Shown: positions 34,440 through 45,850 of the stretch, piece after piece
How the letters are laid out: each line of letters opens with the position of its first letter
Position numbering within the stretch: the stretch's first letter is position 1
Assembly: GCA_030035585.1 (NCBI GenBank)
Contig: CM057475.1
Location: 1,559,501-1,623,500, forward strand
Source: Dugong dugon
Taxonomy: Eukaryota; Chordata; Mammalia; Sirenia; Dugongidae
Direction: 5' to 3'
DNA length: 64,000 bases
The notes under the pieces: model-generated
Seen by the model: the letters and a program-made list of their open reading frames with translations, nothing else
Databases searched by the model: none
Told to the model about the DNA's origin: nothing
Position numbers and translations under genes: made by a program

Positions 34440-37400
34440 CAATATTTGTCCTTCTGTGACTCACTAAATTCACTTAGCATAATGCCCTCCAGATTCCTCC
34501 ATGTTATGTGTCACAGCTTCATCGTTCTTTATCGTTGCGTCGTATTCCATTGTGTGAATATACCATAATTTGTTTATCCATTCGTTCATTGATGGGCACT
34601 TAGGTTGCTTCCATCTTTTGGCTATTGTGAACAGTGCTGCGATGAACATGAGTGTGCATATATCTTGAACAGTGCTGCGATGAACATGGGTGTGCATATA
34701 TCTATTCGTGTGACGACTCTTATTTCTCTAGGATGTATTCCAAGGAGCAGGATTGCTGGATTATACGGTACTTCTATTTCTAGCTTTTTAAGGAAGTGCC
34801 AAATAGATTTCCAAAGTGGTTGTACCATTTTACATTCCCACCAACAGTGTATAGGTGTTTCAGTCTCTCCACAACTTCTCCAGCATTTATTATTTTGTGC
34901 TTTTTGGATGATATCTAATTGTAATTTTGATCTGCATTTCTTTAATGGCTAATGATCGTGAGCATTTCTTCATGTGTCTGTTAGCCACATGAATCTCTTC
35001 TTTGGGGAAGTGACTGTTCATATCCTTTGCCAATTTTTAACTGGGTTATTTGTCTTTTTGTTGTTGAGATTTTGCCATATCTAGTATATTTTACAGATTA
35101 GATGCTGATTGGATTTGTCATAGCCAAAATTTTTTTCCGAGTCTTAGGTTGTCTTTTGACTCTTTTGGTGAAGTCTTTTGATGAACATAAATGGTTGATT
35201 TTTAGGAGCTCCCAGTTATCTAGTCTCTTTTCTGGTGTTTGTGTATTGTTACTTATGGTCCGTATTCTGTTTATGCCATGTATTAGGGCTCCTAGCGTTG
35301 TCCCTATTTTTTCATCCATGATCTTTATCGTTTTCAATTTCATCTTTAGGTATTTGATCCATTTTGAGTTAGTTTTTGTGCATGGTGTGAGGTATGGGTC
35401 TTATTTCATTTTTTGCAGATGGATATCCAGTTATGCCAGCACCGTTTGTTAAAGAGACTGTGTTTTCCCCAATTAACAGACTTTGGGCCTTTGTCAAATA
35501 TCAGCTACTCATAGGTAGAAGACTTTATGTCTGGATTCTCAATTCTGTTCCATTGGTTTATGTATCTATGTGTTGTTATACCAGTACCAGGCAGTTGTGA
35601 CTACCGTGGCAGTAAAATAGGTTCTAAAATCAGGTAGTGTGAGGCCCCCCACTTTGTTCTTCTTATTGAGTAATGCTTTACTCATTCGAGACCTCTTTCC
35701 TTTCCATATGAAGTTGCCGATTTGTTTCTCCATCTCATTAAAATATGCTGTTGGAATTTTGATCAGGATTGCATTGTATCTGTAGATCGCTTTGGGTAGT
35801 ATTGACATTTTCACAATGTTGAGTCTTCCTATTCATGAGAAAGTTATGTTTTTCCACTTATGCAGGTCTCTTTTGGTTTCTTGCCGTAGTGTCTTGTAGT
35901 TTTCATCGTATAGGTCTTTTACGTCTCTGGTTAGGTTTATTCCTAGGTATTTTATCTTCTTGAGGGCTGTTGTAAATGGTATTTATTTTGTGATTTCCTC
36001 TTCGAAGTTCTCTTTGTTGGTGTAAAGGAATCCAACTGATTTTTGTATAGTTATCTTGTATCCTAAAACTTTGCTGAAATCTTCTATTAGTTCCGGTAGT
36101 TTTCTTGTGGATTCTTTGGGGTTTTCTGTGTATAAGATTATATCATCTGCAAATATAGATATTTTGACTTCTTCCCTACCAATCTAATGCCTTTATTTCT
36201 TTTTCTAGCCTAATTGTTCTGGCTAGGACCTCCAGCACAGTGTTGGATAAGAGTGCTGATAAAGGGCATCCTTGTCTATTTCTCTTTCTCAAGGGGAATG
36301 CTTTCAAACTCTCTCCATTTATGATGATGTTGGCTGTTGGCTTTGTATAAAAGCCCTTAATAATGTTGAGGAATTTCCCTTCTATTCCTATTTTGTTAAG
36401 AGTTTTTGTCATGAATGCGTGTTGGAGTTTGTCAAATGCCTTTTCTGCATTGATTGATAAGATCATGTGGTTCTTGTCTTTTTTTATTAATGCGATAGAT
36501 TACATTGATTGTTTTCCTAATGTTGAACTATCCCTGCGTACCTGGTATAAATCCCACTCGATTATGGTGAATTATTTTTTTTATATGTTGCTGAATTCTA
36601 CTGGCTAGAATTTGTTGAGGATTTTTGTGTGAATGTTCATGAGGAATATTGATCTGTAATTTTCTTTTTTTTGTAGTGTCCTTACCTGGTTTTGGTATCA
36701 GGGTCATGCTGACTTCATAGAATGCGTTTGTGAGTATTCCATCCTTTTCTATGCTCTGAAATACCTTTGGTAGTAGTGGTGTTAACTCTTCTCTGAAAGT
36801 TTGGTAGAATTCTCCAGTGAAGCCGTCCTCGCCAGGCCTTTTATTGGGTGGGGGGAGTTTTTTAATTACCTTTTCAATCTCTTCTTTTGTTATGATTTTA
36901 TTTAGTTGTTCTACTTCTGTTCGTGTTAGTGTAGGTAGGAAGTGAGTTTCTAGAAATTTGTCCATTTCCTCTAGGTGTTCAAATTTGTTAGATTACAGTT
37001 TTTCATAGTATTCTGTTATGATTCTTTTAATTTAAGTTGGGTCTGTTGTGATATCACCCATCTCATTTCTTATACGGTTTATTTGCTTCCTCTCCTGTTT
37101 TTCTTTTGTCATTTTGGCCAATGGTTTGCCAGTTTTGATGAGAACCAGCCTTTGGTCTTGTTAACTCTTTCAGTTGTTTTCCTATTCTCTATTTCATTTA
37201 ATTCTGCTCTAATTATTATTACTTCCTTTCTTCCTGTGCCTGAGGGCTTCTTTTGCTGCTGTCTTTCTACTTGTTCCAGTTGTAGGGTTAATGTTTTGAT
37301 TTTGGCCCTTTATTCTTTTTGGATGTGTGCATATATTGCTATAAACTGACCTCTGAGCACTGCTTCTGCTGTGTCCCAAAGGTTCTGGTAGGATGTGTTT

Positions 37401-38258
37401 TCATTCTCATTTGATTCTATGACTTTCTTTGTTCCCTCCTTAATTTCTTCTATAACCCAGTAGTTTTTGAGCAAGGTGTTGTTCAGTTTCCATGTGCTTG
37501 ATTTTTTCCCTTGCTTTTTCTGTTATTGATTTCTACCTTTATGGCTTTATGGTCAGAAAATTTGCTTTGTAATATTCTGATGCTTTGGATTCTGTTAAGG
37601 CTTGCTTTATGGCCTAATATGTGGTCTATTCTGGAGAATGTTCCATGTGCTTTGGAAAAGAAAGTATACTTGGCTGCTGTTGGGTGCAGAGTTTGGTATA
37701 TGTCTATGAGATCAAGTAGTTTGATTGTAGCACTTAGCTCTTCCATGTCTTTGTTGAGCTTCTTTCTGGATGTTCTGTCCTTCACTGAAAGTGGTGTGTG
37801 GAAGTCTCCTACTACTATTGTGGAGCTGTCTATCTCTCTTTTCAGTGCTGTTAGAGTTTGTTTTATGTATTTTGAAGCCTTGTCATTGGGTGCATACATA
37901 TTCATTATAGTTATATCCTCCTGATGTTTGACCCTTTAATCATTATATAGTGTCCTTCCTTATCCTTTGTGGTGGATTTTACTTTAAAGTCTATTTTGTC
38001 AGAGATTAATATCGCCACTCATGCTCTTTTTTGAGTGTTGTTTGCTTGATATATTTTTTCAGTCCTTTGAGTTTTAGTTTGTGTCTTTAAGTCTGAGCTG
38101 TGTCTCTTGTAGGCAGCATATAGACAGATCATGTTTTTTTATCCAATCTGCCAGTCTGTCTCTTTATTGGTGCATTTAATCCATTTACATTCAGCGTAAT
38201 TATTGATAGATACGAGTTTAGTGCTGTCATTTTGATTTTTTTGTGTGTGTTGTTCATA
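34440..38258 (-). pseudogene. L1 copy D ORF2 (endonuclease, reverse transcriptase), decayed
   Basis: It starts at the ATG near 38,258 (MNNTHKKIKMTALNSYLSI on minus). The endonuclease part is at 37,483-37,905, with NMYAPNDKASKYIKQTL, VVGDFHTPL, SRIDHILGHK and the catalytic-region SDHKAIKVEI; the family usually has GDFN at the second motif. RT pieces are at 36,528-36,965 ([23 protein letters not shown]) and 36,176-36,466 ([23 protein letters not shown]), with an intact FADD codon set at 36,142-36,153. C-terminal pieces lie at 35,566-35,814, 35,098-35,343 and 34,470-34,697 (NKLWYIHTMEYDATIKND). Several frame changes and stops separate these pieces. Confidence 0.9.
34629..34703. repeat. 38-bp tandem duplication inside L1 copy D ORF2
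   Basis: GAACAGTGCTGCGATGAACA followed by TGAGTGTGCATATATCTT (34,629-34,666) is directly repeated at 34,667-34,703 with a single A/G difference. Other L1 copies in the window have this stretch only once. The duplication adds a length that shifts the reading frame. Confidence 0.9.
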
Positions 38259-38299
38259 GTTTTATGTTCCGGTTAATTTTCTGTGTTGAATCTTTTTTC

Positions 38300-39620
38300 T
38301 TTATGTATTTTCTTTTCATCTTTTTCATTGTTGTTAATTTTGTATTTGCTGAATCTTTATATTTTTGTTGTTTTTTATTTTGACTTGTAGGATGGTTAGT
38401 TTCCTTTGTGGTTACCTTAATATTTACCCCTATTTTTCTAAGTTTATACCAGTCTTTTATATCTTTATATTGCCTTGACTTCCTCTATATGAAAAATCTA
38501 TGTCTACATTTCTAAGTCCCTCTTTTTTGTTTTAATATTGTCATCTTTTACATATTGACAAGTGTTTCCCTATTTTCAGTGTTTTAGCTTTGATTTGTTT
38601 TTGTGACTTCCCTATCTGAGTTGGTATCTGGTTGCTGTGTCCTGTGTTCTAGTCTTAGGTTGTTATCTGATGTTAATGATTTTCTAACCGGAGGACTCCC
38701 TTTAGTATTTCTTGTAATTTTGGTTTGGTTTTTGCAAATTCCCTAAACTTCTGTTTATCTGGAAATGCCCTAATTTTTCCATCATATTTGAGAGACGGTT
38801 TTGCTGCATATACAATTCTTCACTGGCAATCTTTTTTCCTTCAAGGCTTTATATATGTCATCCCATTGCCTTCTCGCCTGCACGGTTTCTGCTGAGTAGT
38901 CTGAGCTTATTCTTATTTACTCTCCTTTGTAGATGAAGTTTCATTTATCAGTAGCCGCTCTTAAAATTCTCTCTTTATCTTTGGTTTTGGCAAGTTTGAT
39001 TATAATATGTCTTGGTGACTTTCTTTTGGGATCTACCTTATGTGGGTTTCGATGAGCATCTTGGATACATATCTTCTCATTTTTCACGATATCAGGTAAT
39101 TTTTTTGCCAAAGAATCTTCAACAATTCTCTCTGTATTTTTTGTTATTACCCCCCCCCCCCGTTCTGGTACTCCAGTCACTTGTAGGTTATTCCTCTTGA
39201 TAGAATCCCCCATAATTCTTAGGGTTTCTTTGTTTTTTTAATCTTTTATCTGATTTTTCTCAAATAAGTTGGTATCAAGTGCTTTCTTTTCAATCTCACT
39301 AATTCTGACTTCCATTGCCTCAATTCTGCTCCTATGACTTTTTATTGTGTTGTCTAATTCTGAGAATTTATTGTTAATCCTCTGTATTTCTGATTGCTGT
39401 CTCTTGATGTATTCTTGCCACCTGTTAAATTTGTCATTATGCTCTTATCTAATCTTCTTAATTTTCTCTATTACATGTTCTGCATTTTGTTCAATTTCCT
39501 TCCTAATCTCTTGAAGAGTTCTGTATATTAATCTTTTGAATTCTGCCTCTGGTAATTCCAAGAAATTTTCTTCCCCTGGAAAATTTCTAGATTATTTTGG
39601 GAGCTTACTGAAGCCATCAT
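38300..39620 (-). pseudogene. L1 copy D ORF1, decayed
   Basis: The clearest part is the RNA-recognition region at 38,941-39,213 on the minus strand: MGDSIKRNNLQVTGVPERGG and SPRHIIIKLAKTKDKERILR, both typical of L1 ORF1p. Upstream (right) the minus strand reads coiled-coil-like, Glu/Lys/Gln-rich sequence up to about 39,620. A run of 12 C at 39,150-39,161 (G on the coding strand) interrupts the linker after VPE. ORF1p binds RNA as a trimer in the L1 particle; this copy is not intact. Confidence 0.85.
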
Positions 39621-39649
39621 GGACTGCCTCTTTATCTGATTTTGTATTG

Positions 39650-41040
39650 ACAGTTGTCTCCGAACCATCAATAACTTACTATATTTATTTACTTTATGTT
39701 TGCTAATGGTGTCCTAGCTTCTTGTTCTGTTTCGATAAGCCCAAATAGGCTGCTCGTGTGAGCTAGCCCAGTCTCCAGCACCCTTGAAGCTGCAATGTCC
39801 TGCCCCCTGGTGGCCAGACCTGCCACTAAGTATGTGAGTGTAGGAGTCGGCGTACTCATCCTGTATGGATTCAGCTCAGGTGTCCAAGTAGTCTGGCCAT
39901 CAAGTGTGTGGTGCAGACTCTCACCTACAGTTCTAGACAGGCATGGGTATTTGGTGTAGGCACAGATATCCAGCAGCAGCAGGGGGACACAGGTTGCGCA
40001 AAGCAGGGGACTGATTGCCATCCTCGAGTGTCCAGGAGGAAAGTGTGTCCCTGTTCCATAGAGCGTGTAGATGGGTGGGTTTTGCAGCCAAACTATGAGA
40101 ACCCAATGCTTTTGGCTCTGAGGACTGGAGTGCATCTCTTGGACCCCTGTTGCAGGTGGCTAGGTGGCATTGGTGGAGCCACCAGGCCTCAGGCCCCAGA
40201 TGTGGGTAGGTTAAGACCCTGCTTAATGGATAGAGCAGTGTCAAATGTCACGCACCCGCCACTTCACAGCTGAAACAGATGGAAGTTAGACTTCAGGTAT
40301 CTACCCTGTTGTACTGCGGTAATGTGGACCTATGCTGTTGAAATGGGCCCACACAAGTCTACGCAGGGGGAAAGGCACTCAAAGTACAGGGACCCTTTAT
40401 GCTTGTGCCTAGGCAAAGGACCTGTGCCTACCCTGAATTTCTGGCTTAGGGGAGCTGGCAGATTATTTTTTTCCCATGTTTGTTAATTTGTTCACTCTTC
40501 AAGGCTGAGAGAATGGCTCAGGGTGCATGACGGGTTCTACTTCCAGCCCAGGGGATTCGGCAATTGCTGAAACTGGTTGGGAACCCAGTACAGAGCAGGG
40601 AGAGGGGAGGTAAATGGGAGAGAGGTTTTTCCCTAAGGGAGGTGTTTTTGATCCATGCAGTAGGCCAGACGCAAGTGCTTATCTTTCACCAATCGAGGGC
40701 TGCTTCTCAGTGTTTCTGGATGGCTGAGAAGACTTTCTTCCAGTATGGAAAACGCCTCCCGAGCATGGCTACTTGCCTGCCTCACCGCTTACCCCCAAGC
40801 TGATCTGGCCTGAAGGGCTCAGGCTCTTTCCGGGTCAGGTCTGGCAACTCCTCACTGCTTCCATACCATTTCTCCCTCCCCCTGCCACTCAGTCCAGTTC
40901 CTAAACTTTGCCTTTGATGTTCAGGGCTCCTAGATTGTCATATACAATCAATTCACTTGTTTTTTGGGGTCTTTTTTGTAAGAGGGAACACTGGAAGCAT
41001 CTGACTACTCTGCCTTCTTGGCACCGCCTCCTCTGCTTTC
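39650..41040 (-). promoter_or_regulatory. L1 copy D 5'UTR (internal promoter region)
   Basis: This is the GC-richer 1.4 kb upstream of ORF1, ending at the element's 5' terminus at 41,040. L1 5'UTRs carry the internal RNA polymerase II promoter. Open frames on both strands here (for example 39,689-40,135 minus) are not recognisable proteins. No specific promoter motif is called. Confidence 0.65.
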
Positions 41041-43015
41041 TATCTTTTTTGATATGTATGTTTACTAGTATAATCTGACTTCTAATCACTGCTTTTGCTG
41101 CATCCCAAGTGTGTTGGTAAGATGTGTTTGCATTGTCGTTTGATTCTGATTTTTTATTCCATTCTTGATTTCTTCTATTACGCAGTAGTTTTTAAGCAAG
41201 ATATTGTTCAATTTCAATGTATTTGATTTTTTTCATTGCTGTTTTTGTTATTGATTTCTATTTTTATGGCATTATGATCAGAGAAGAAGCTTTGTATTAT
41301 TTCAGTGTTTTGGATTTTGTTGAGGCTGTTTTGTGGTCTAAATGTGGTCTATTCTGGAAACCTTCCATGTGTATTGGAAAAGAACCTATACTTTTCTGCT
41401 GTTGGGTGGAGTGTTGTATGTCTGTGAGGTTGAGTTTGTTGGCTGTGTCATTTAGATATTCTGTATCTTTATTGAGTTTCTTTCTAGATTTTCTGTTCTT
41501 CAGTGAAATTGATGTGCTGAAGTCTCCTATTGTTACTGTGGAACTGTCTTTCTATGATGTTTGTTTTATGAGTTTGTTTTATGTACTTGGAGCCCTATCA
41601 ATGGGTGCATACATATTTGTTATGGTTATGTCTTCCTAGTGTATTGACACTTTAGTCATCATAGAGTGACCTTCGTTATGCTTTATGGTGGATTTTGCTT
41701 TAAAGTTTTTTTTATTGGAGATTAATATTGCCACTCCTGCTCTCTTTTGTTTATTGTTTGCTTGATATTTTTCTTTCCATCCTTTGAGATTTAGTTCATT
41801 TATGTCTTTGTGTCTCAGGAATGTTGCTTATAGACAGTATATAAATGGATTGCATTTTATTTATTCATTCTGCCACTCTCTGTCTTTTATGGTGCGTTTA
41901 GGCCATTTATATTCAGTATAATTATTGATGGGTATGAATTTACTGATGTCTTCTTTTGTGGTGCTGACTGATTGTTTCCTCCACTTAATTTTTTGTGTGG
42001 AGTTCTTTTTGTTTATGTATTTTTTCATTTCTTTCATTGTTGATTTGGTGGTTTCTGAGTTTTTATGTTCTGCTCGTTTTTATTTTGATGGGTAGGTTTC
42101 TTAGCTTCCTTTGTGGTTCCATTGAAATTTACCTTTTTTTCTAAGTTTAAACCAGTATTTAATGTCTTCATTTTGCCTTGACATCCTCCCCATATGCAAG
42201 TTCTGTGACACCATTTTTTCCATCTTTTTTGTTCTGACATTGTGGTTGTTTACATATTGAAGTCTCTGGTTCCCTGTTTTTAGTCGTTTAGCTGTTTTAT
42301 TTTTGAGAATCCCCTGTCTGGGTTGGTATCTGGTTGATCTGTCCTGTGTCCTAGTCTTGGATTGTTTTCTAATTTTGTCCATTTTCTAACCCACACAACT
42401 TCTTTTAATATTTTGTGTAATTTGGATCTTGTTTTTACATATTCCTTTAATTTCTGTTTATCTGGAAATGACCTAATATCTCCAGTGTATCTGAGAGATT
42501 TTGCTGGATATATAATTCTTGGCTAGAAATATTTGTCTTTCAAGGCTTTATGTATGTTATCCCATTGCCTTTTCTCCTGCGTGGTTTCTGCTTAGTAATT
42601 ACAACTTAGTCTTATTTATTCTCACTTGTAGGTTACTTTTCATTTATCCCTAGCTGCTGTCAGGATTCTTCCCTTGTCCTTGGTTTTGGCAGGTTTGATT
42701 ATAATATGCCTTGGTGACATTCTTTTGTGATCTACCCTTTGTGGGTTCATTGAGCTTTTTGAATAGATATCTTCTCATCTTTCATTATATTAGAAAAATT
42801 TTCCACCAGAAACTTCAACAATTCTCTGTTTTTCTTTTTTACTCCGCCACCCCCCCTTATTCTGGAACTTCAGACACTCATAAGTTTTTCGTCTTCATAT
42901 TTACCTCATAATACTTAGGCTTTCTTCATTTTTCTTCATTATTTTGGATTTTTAGTTACTGCTTTTGTATGGTTTCTAGTAGCCGCTTTATTCTGTCATT
43001 TTTTTTGTATTGTTT
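41041..43015 (-). mobile_element. L1 LINE copy C, 5' half (ORF2 start and ORF1)
   Basis: This continues copy C after the copy D insertion, starting with the duplicated TATCTTTTTTG. It holds the N-terminal (endonuclease) part of ORF2, read leftwards from about 41,950, then most of ORF1 (about 42,000-43,010), including the counterpart of the ORF1 RNA-recognition region near 42,650-42,740. It breaks off inside ORF1 at about 43,015. The equivalent stretch of copy E is 55,700-57,735. Confidence 0.9.
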
Positions 43016-43150
43016 CCCTGACACATTGCAAGGAATTGCAACTAATGTCACAAAATACTTTGTGTATAAATTTTTGAATGAGAAAATAATTTGTGCTGTA
43101 AACATGAGACAAAGACACAATGAAATTAAAGAAACAAAAATAAATTCATT
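43016..43150 (+). mobile_element. Short L1 3' end in plus orientation
   Basis: TTGCAACTAATGTCACAAAA, TGTGTATAAATTTTTGAATG and AAATAATTTGTGCTGTAAAC form the complement of the 3'UTR motif seen at 28,770-28,830. This is therefore a plus-strand L1 3' terminus of about 130 bp with an A-rich tail (ATTAAAGAAACAAAAATAAA), joined directly to the minus-strand copy C. The same join is at 57,738 beside copy E. Confidence 0.85.
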
Positions 43151-43351
43151 ATGGTTTTTAAGCTAAAAAAAGAATTTTTGAAATAATGTAAGATGAAAGC
43201 AATTTAAAATACTATTTTTTATACTTAAACGTGTATTTCCCACTGACTAGATTGTAAGTACCCTAAACTGGATTACAAGTTTCTTGAGTCTTAAATCTGC
43301 GTGTACAACTCTCTTTGATACTGCTAAACACTTAGGCTAGTGTTGGGCACA

Positions 43352-43692
43352 TTGTTTTTGACGGCCATATAGTCAGCCCTCGACTCCTGATGACCCCATG
43401 CACAGCAGATGGAAAACCTGCCCAGTCCTGCACCATGCCCAAGATCAGTTGGGCATTGGACTGTTGTGATTCATAGGGTTTTCCTTGGCTAATTTTCAGA
43501 ACCAAATCACCAGTCCTTTCTTCCTAGTCTGTCTTAGTCTGGAAGCTCCACTGAAACCTGTTCAGTAACATGGCAACATGCAAGCCTTCACTAACAGAAG
43601 GGTGATGGCTGTGTAGGAGGTACATTGGCTGGTAATCCAACCTGGGTCTCCACATGGAAGGTGAGAGTTCTATCACTGAAACACCAACCCCG
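43352..43692 (-). mobile_element. SINE with tRNA-Gly-like head (in S3)
   Basis: This is the orthologous position to 13,062-13,408. CAACCTGGGTCTCCACATGG and GAGAGTTCTATCACTGAAAC are the complement of the tRNA-like head. It was inherited through duplication. Confidence 0.75.
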
Positions 43693-43769
43693 TTCTTCAC
43701 AGAGAGGAGTGTTAATGATGCAAATTGAGATGAAGTGAACAAAATCGTGTTTTAGAAGTCTTGGTCCCT

Positions 43770-43914
43770 CTCGTTGTAGTTGAGTCGATTCCAACTCATA
43801 GCCACCTGATAGGACAGAGTAGAATTGCCCCCACAGGGTTTCCAAGGAGCAGCTGGTGGATTGGAACTGCTGACCTTTTTTTAGCAGCCAAACTCATAAC
43901 CACTGCACTAAGTA
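43770..43914 (+). mobile_element. AfroSINE (in S3), absent from S2
   Basis: It contains TGAGTCGATTCCAACTCATA, GGGTTTCCAAGGAGCAGCTG, TTAGCAGCCAAACTCATAAC and CACTGCACTAAG. S2 has an essentially empty site at 13,482-13,500 (TTGGTCCCTCT directly before CTAAGCAATCTAG). S4 has the insertion at 58,477-58,620. Confidence 0.8.
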
Positions 43915-45189
43915 ATCTAGAGCCAGTCAATTTTTCTCCAGTGTTTTCCATAGCTGTGAAGAATGTAGCATTTATTTATCCATTCAACAAATTACTTTTT
44001 ATCTCGTACTGTGTGCCTGAGCTAGCATAAAAAATTAAAACCATAATTACTATATTCATTTGATAGTTCTTTTTCTCCCCACAAATGATAATTTTCAGAA
44101 ATCCCTGGGATAAGAAATTTGTCAAAAGGAATATGTTTTACTTGAAATTGGGCCTATGTAATTTAACTTCCCAGTAACCTTTGGAATTAAAGCCCATTCT
44201 CTGGCTTGTCTGGGGGTTATGATGCCTGGCCCCAGACTGCAGGCCAACTGCCTCAGGATCCCAGGTGTTTGACCTGTTTCTTTCACTGACTGTCTTACCC
44301 TTTTCATAGGCCACAAACCTGCATTATTGCTCCCTAAAGTCAGACTCTTTGAATCCATCTTTCATGCATTTGTGAAATACCATCTCTATGAACAGAATTT
44401 TGTAAATAGAAGTGATAATATGGTAAGTCATAATTATGAAAAATGATCTAGTCTTTGAGGTGGGAGGAACCTTTTTTCTTGTGGTTGCTTGTGGTTCATG
44501 TTGTTCTCACTGCTGCATAACTGTACTTGTCTTTGCTGTTTCCTTGCCATGGATTTCTTTGTCTTTCCTTTGTTATACCTTATTATTATTATTTCCTTTG
44601 GAACATAACTTCTCCTCTACTGGTATGCAGAATTACTTTCCATTAGTCCATCAAGAATTTATCGATTATTTACAATTTAACTATCACTGTATGGGACATT
44701 ATGGGAAAGACTCCAAAATCTATTTCATATTTGATGTAGCCTCTCCCCTTGAGGAGTTGAGGAACTAAGGCATGACTTTTCTCAATATTCTTCCATATCA
44801 GTCTAAGTTGTGGATATTATAAAATTACAAGGAGTATGTTGATATTCCCTATTGGAATATTCAGTATTTCTCTGGGTCTTTGTCCTCTTTGTCTGCTAGA
44901 GAAAGAGAGGCAGAAAAGGAGTCCTGGAAAGATTTTTGACCATGTAATTTATGTCTTCTGTGTCTGAGTTCAATATTAATTCTCTATATAGTTAAAGCTC
45001 AGACTGCCGCTTTCTGAAAGTCTGGTGGTAGACTTGGGATTTATTCCATCCATTCTTCTAATCGTCTGCCTGATTTCTCGGCTAGACCTGGAGATGTCTA
45101 GTAGGAGCTGATGCATAAAACCCTAGGACATAATGACTGAATTTATCTAAAATGTTGTATTATAAAATGCATTAAGACATTTCAGAGTA

Positions 45190-45425
45190 AAAATGGCTGA
45201 AAACTGTTAAATTCTTATTCTATGGACAGCTTTGATCCTCAAAAAATTCTTCAAAGTTGGTATCTTACTGCTTTCCTCATTTTACAGATGAAGAAAAGAA
45301 AACATGACAAAGTTATGTAACTTTCCCAAGACCCAAATCTAATAGATGGCAGAGCTGGGGTTTGAACTCCCTCAGAATGAATTCTGAACACACCCTTACT
45401 CTCTCCACCACTCTATTAAATGCCC
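45190..45425 (+). mobile_element. MIR SINE (in S3)
   Basis: CATTTTACAGATGAAGAAAA, GTTATGTAACTTTCCCAAGA and GGCAGAGCTGGGGTTTGAAC mark a plus-strand MIR, paralogous to 14,770-14,995. Confidence 0.85.
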
Positions 45426-45512
45426 TTGCCTTTGAGGAACACTAAACAGAGGCATATGGAGAGAGAACAAGTGGTTGGGTGATCTGGTTTTATTTGCTTG
45501 GTTAATATTTAC

Positions 45513-45850
45513 CAGGTAAGCGTGCTGGGAGCTATAACCCTTCCATGGAAGGCTGCAGGGCACTGGGATGTGCGTTCCCCCACCAGGGAGTCATTGTGTT
45601 GGGCACCCCTGGGGCCTCCGTGCCCCCCACAGCCTGATTCAACCCCTCCAGCCGCGTGCCTTGTGTCTTCCTCACCACAGCCGCTGTAGCTGGGACATGG
45701 CTGTGCAGGGCACGGTGAAGTTGCCCATTGTTGAGCTTGGCGAGTCCCGCCAGTGATGCCCTGTGCTACCTCCCTGGAGCAGTGGTGAGGTTTGATCTTG
45801 GCATAGGTGCCGGCCTGGAGCCCCACGGGGCCCAGGGTGGTAGCCCATGA
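45513..45850. other. Unassigned GC-rich segment abutting the SHROOM3 fossil
   Basis: A GC-rich 340-bp block lies between S3 and the first recognisable SHROOM3 residues. The plus strand shows no PDZ-domain sequence, which would precede this point in the protein. The minus strand stays open for 105 codons (45,509-45,826), but the peptide is unknown to me. It may be an intron or flank carried with the SHROOM3 copy, or an inverted piece of its 5' part. Confidence 0.45.

Larger units (their letters stand above)
33421..41040 (-). mobile_element. Full-length L1 LINE copy D (minus strand)
   Basis: This is a 7.6-kb element with both ends. On the minus strand it starts at 41,040 with GAAAGCAGAGGAGGCGGTGC then CAAGAAGGCAGAGTAGTCAG, the usual L1 5' end, and finishes at 33,421 in an AAACAAACAAA-type tail. 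The 5'UTR is about 39,650-41,040, ORF1 about 38,300-39,620, ORF2 about 34,440-38,258 and the 3'UTR about 33,421-34,440. A perfect 11-bp target-site duplication flanks it. It sits inside L1 copy C. It is more recent than C but its reading frames are broken, so it is inactive. Confidence 0.93.
43195..45512. repeat. Segmental duplicate S3 (left half only)
   Basis: It aligns to S2 from 12,915 to about 15,085 and to S4 from 57,905 to about 60,045. It contains the tRNA-Gly-headed SINE (43,352-43,692), an AfroSINE absent from S2, unassigned DNA and a MIR. It ends abruptly at about 45,512, where the GC-rich DNA next to the SHROOM3 fossil begins. Confidence 0.85.

Noticed and set aside
39689-40273. 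Overlapping open frames of 100-150 codons as genes
   Set aside because: They lie in the GC-richer 5'UTR of L1 copy D on both strands and resemble no protein.
45509-45826. Possible inverted SHROOM3 PDZ domain, because the minus strand reads LQAG followed by SREVAQ, somewhat like LQAGDEV...SRKEAV
   Set aside because: The likeness is limited to a few residues, the spacing is wrong at the nucleotide level, and the following sequence does not match.
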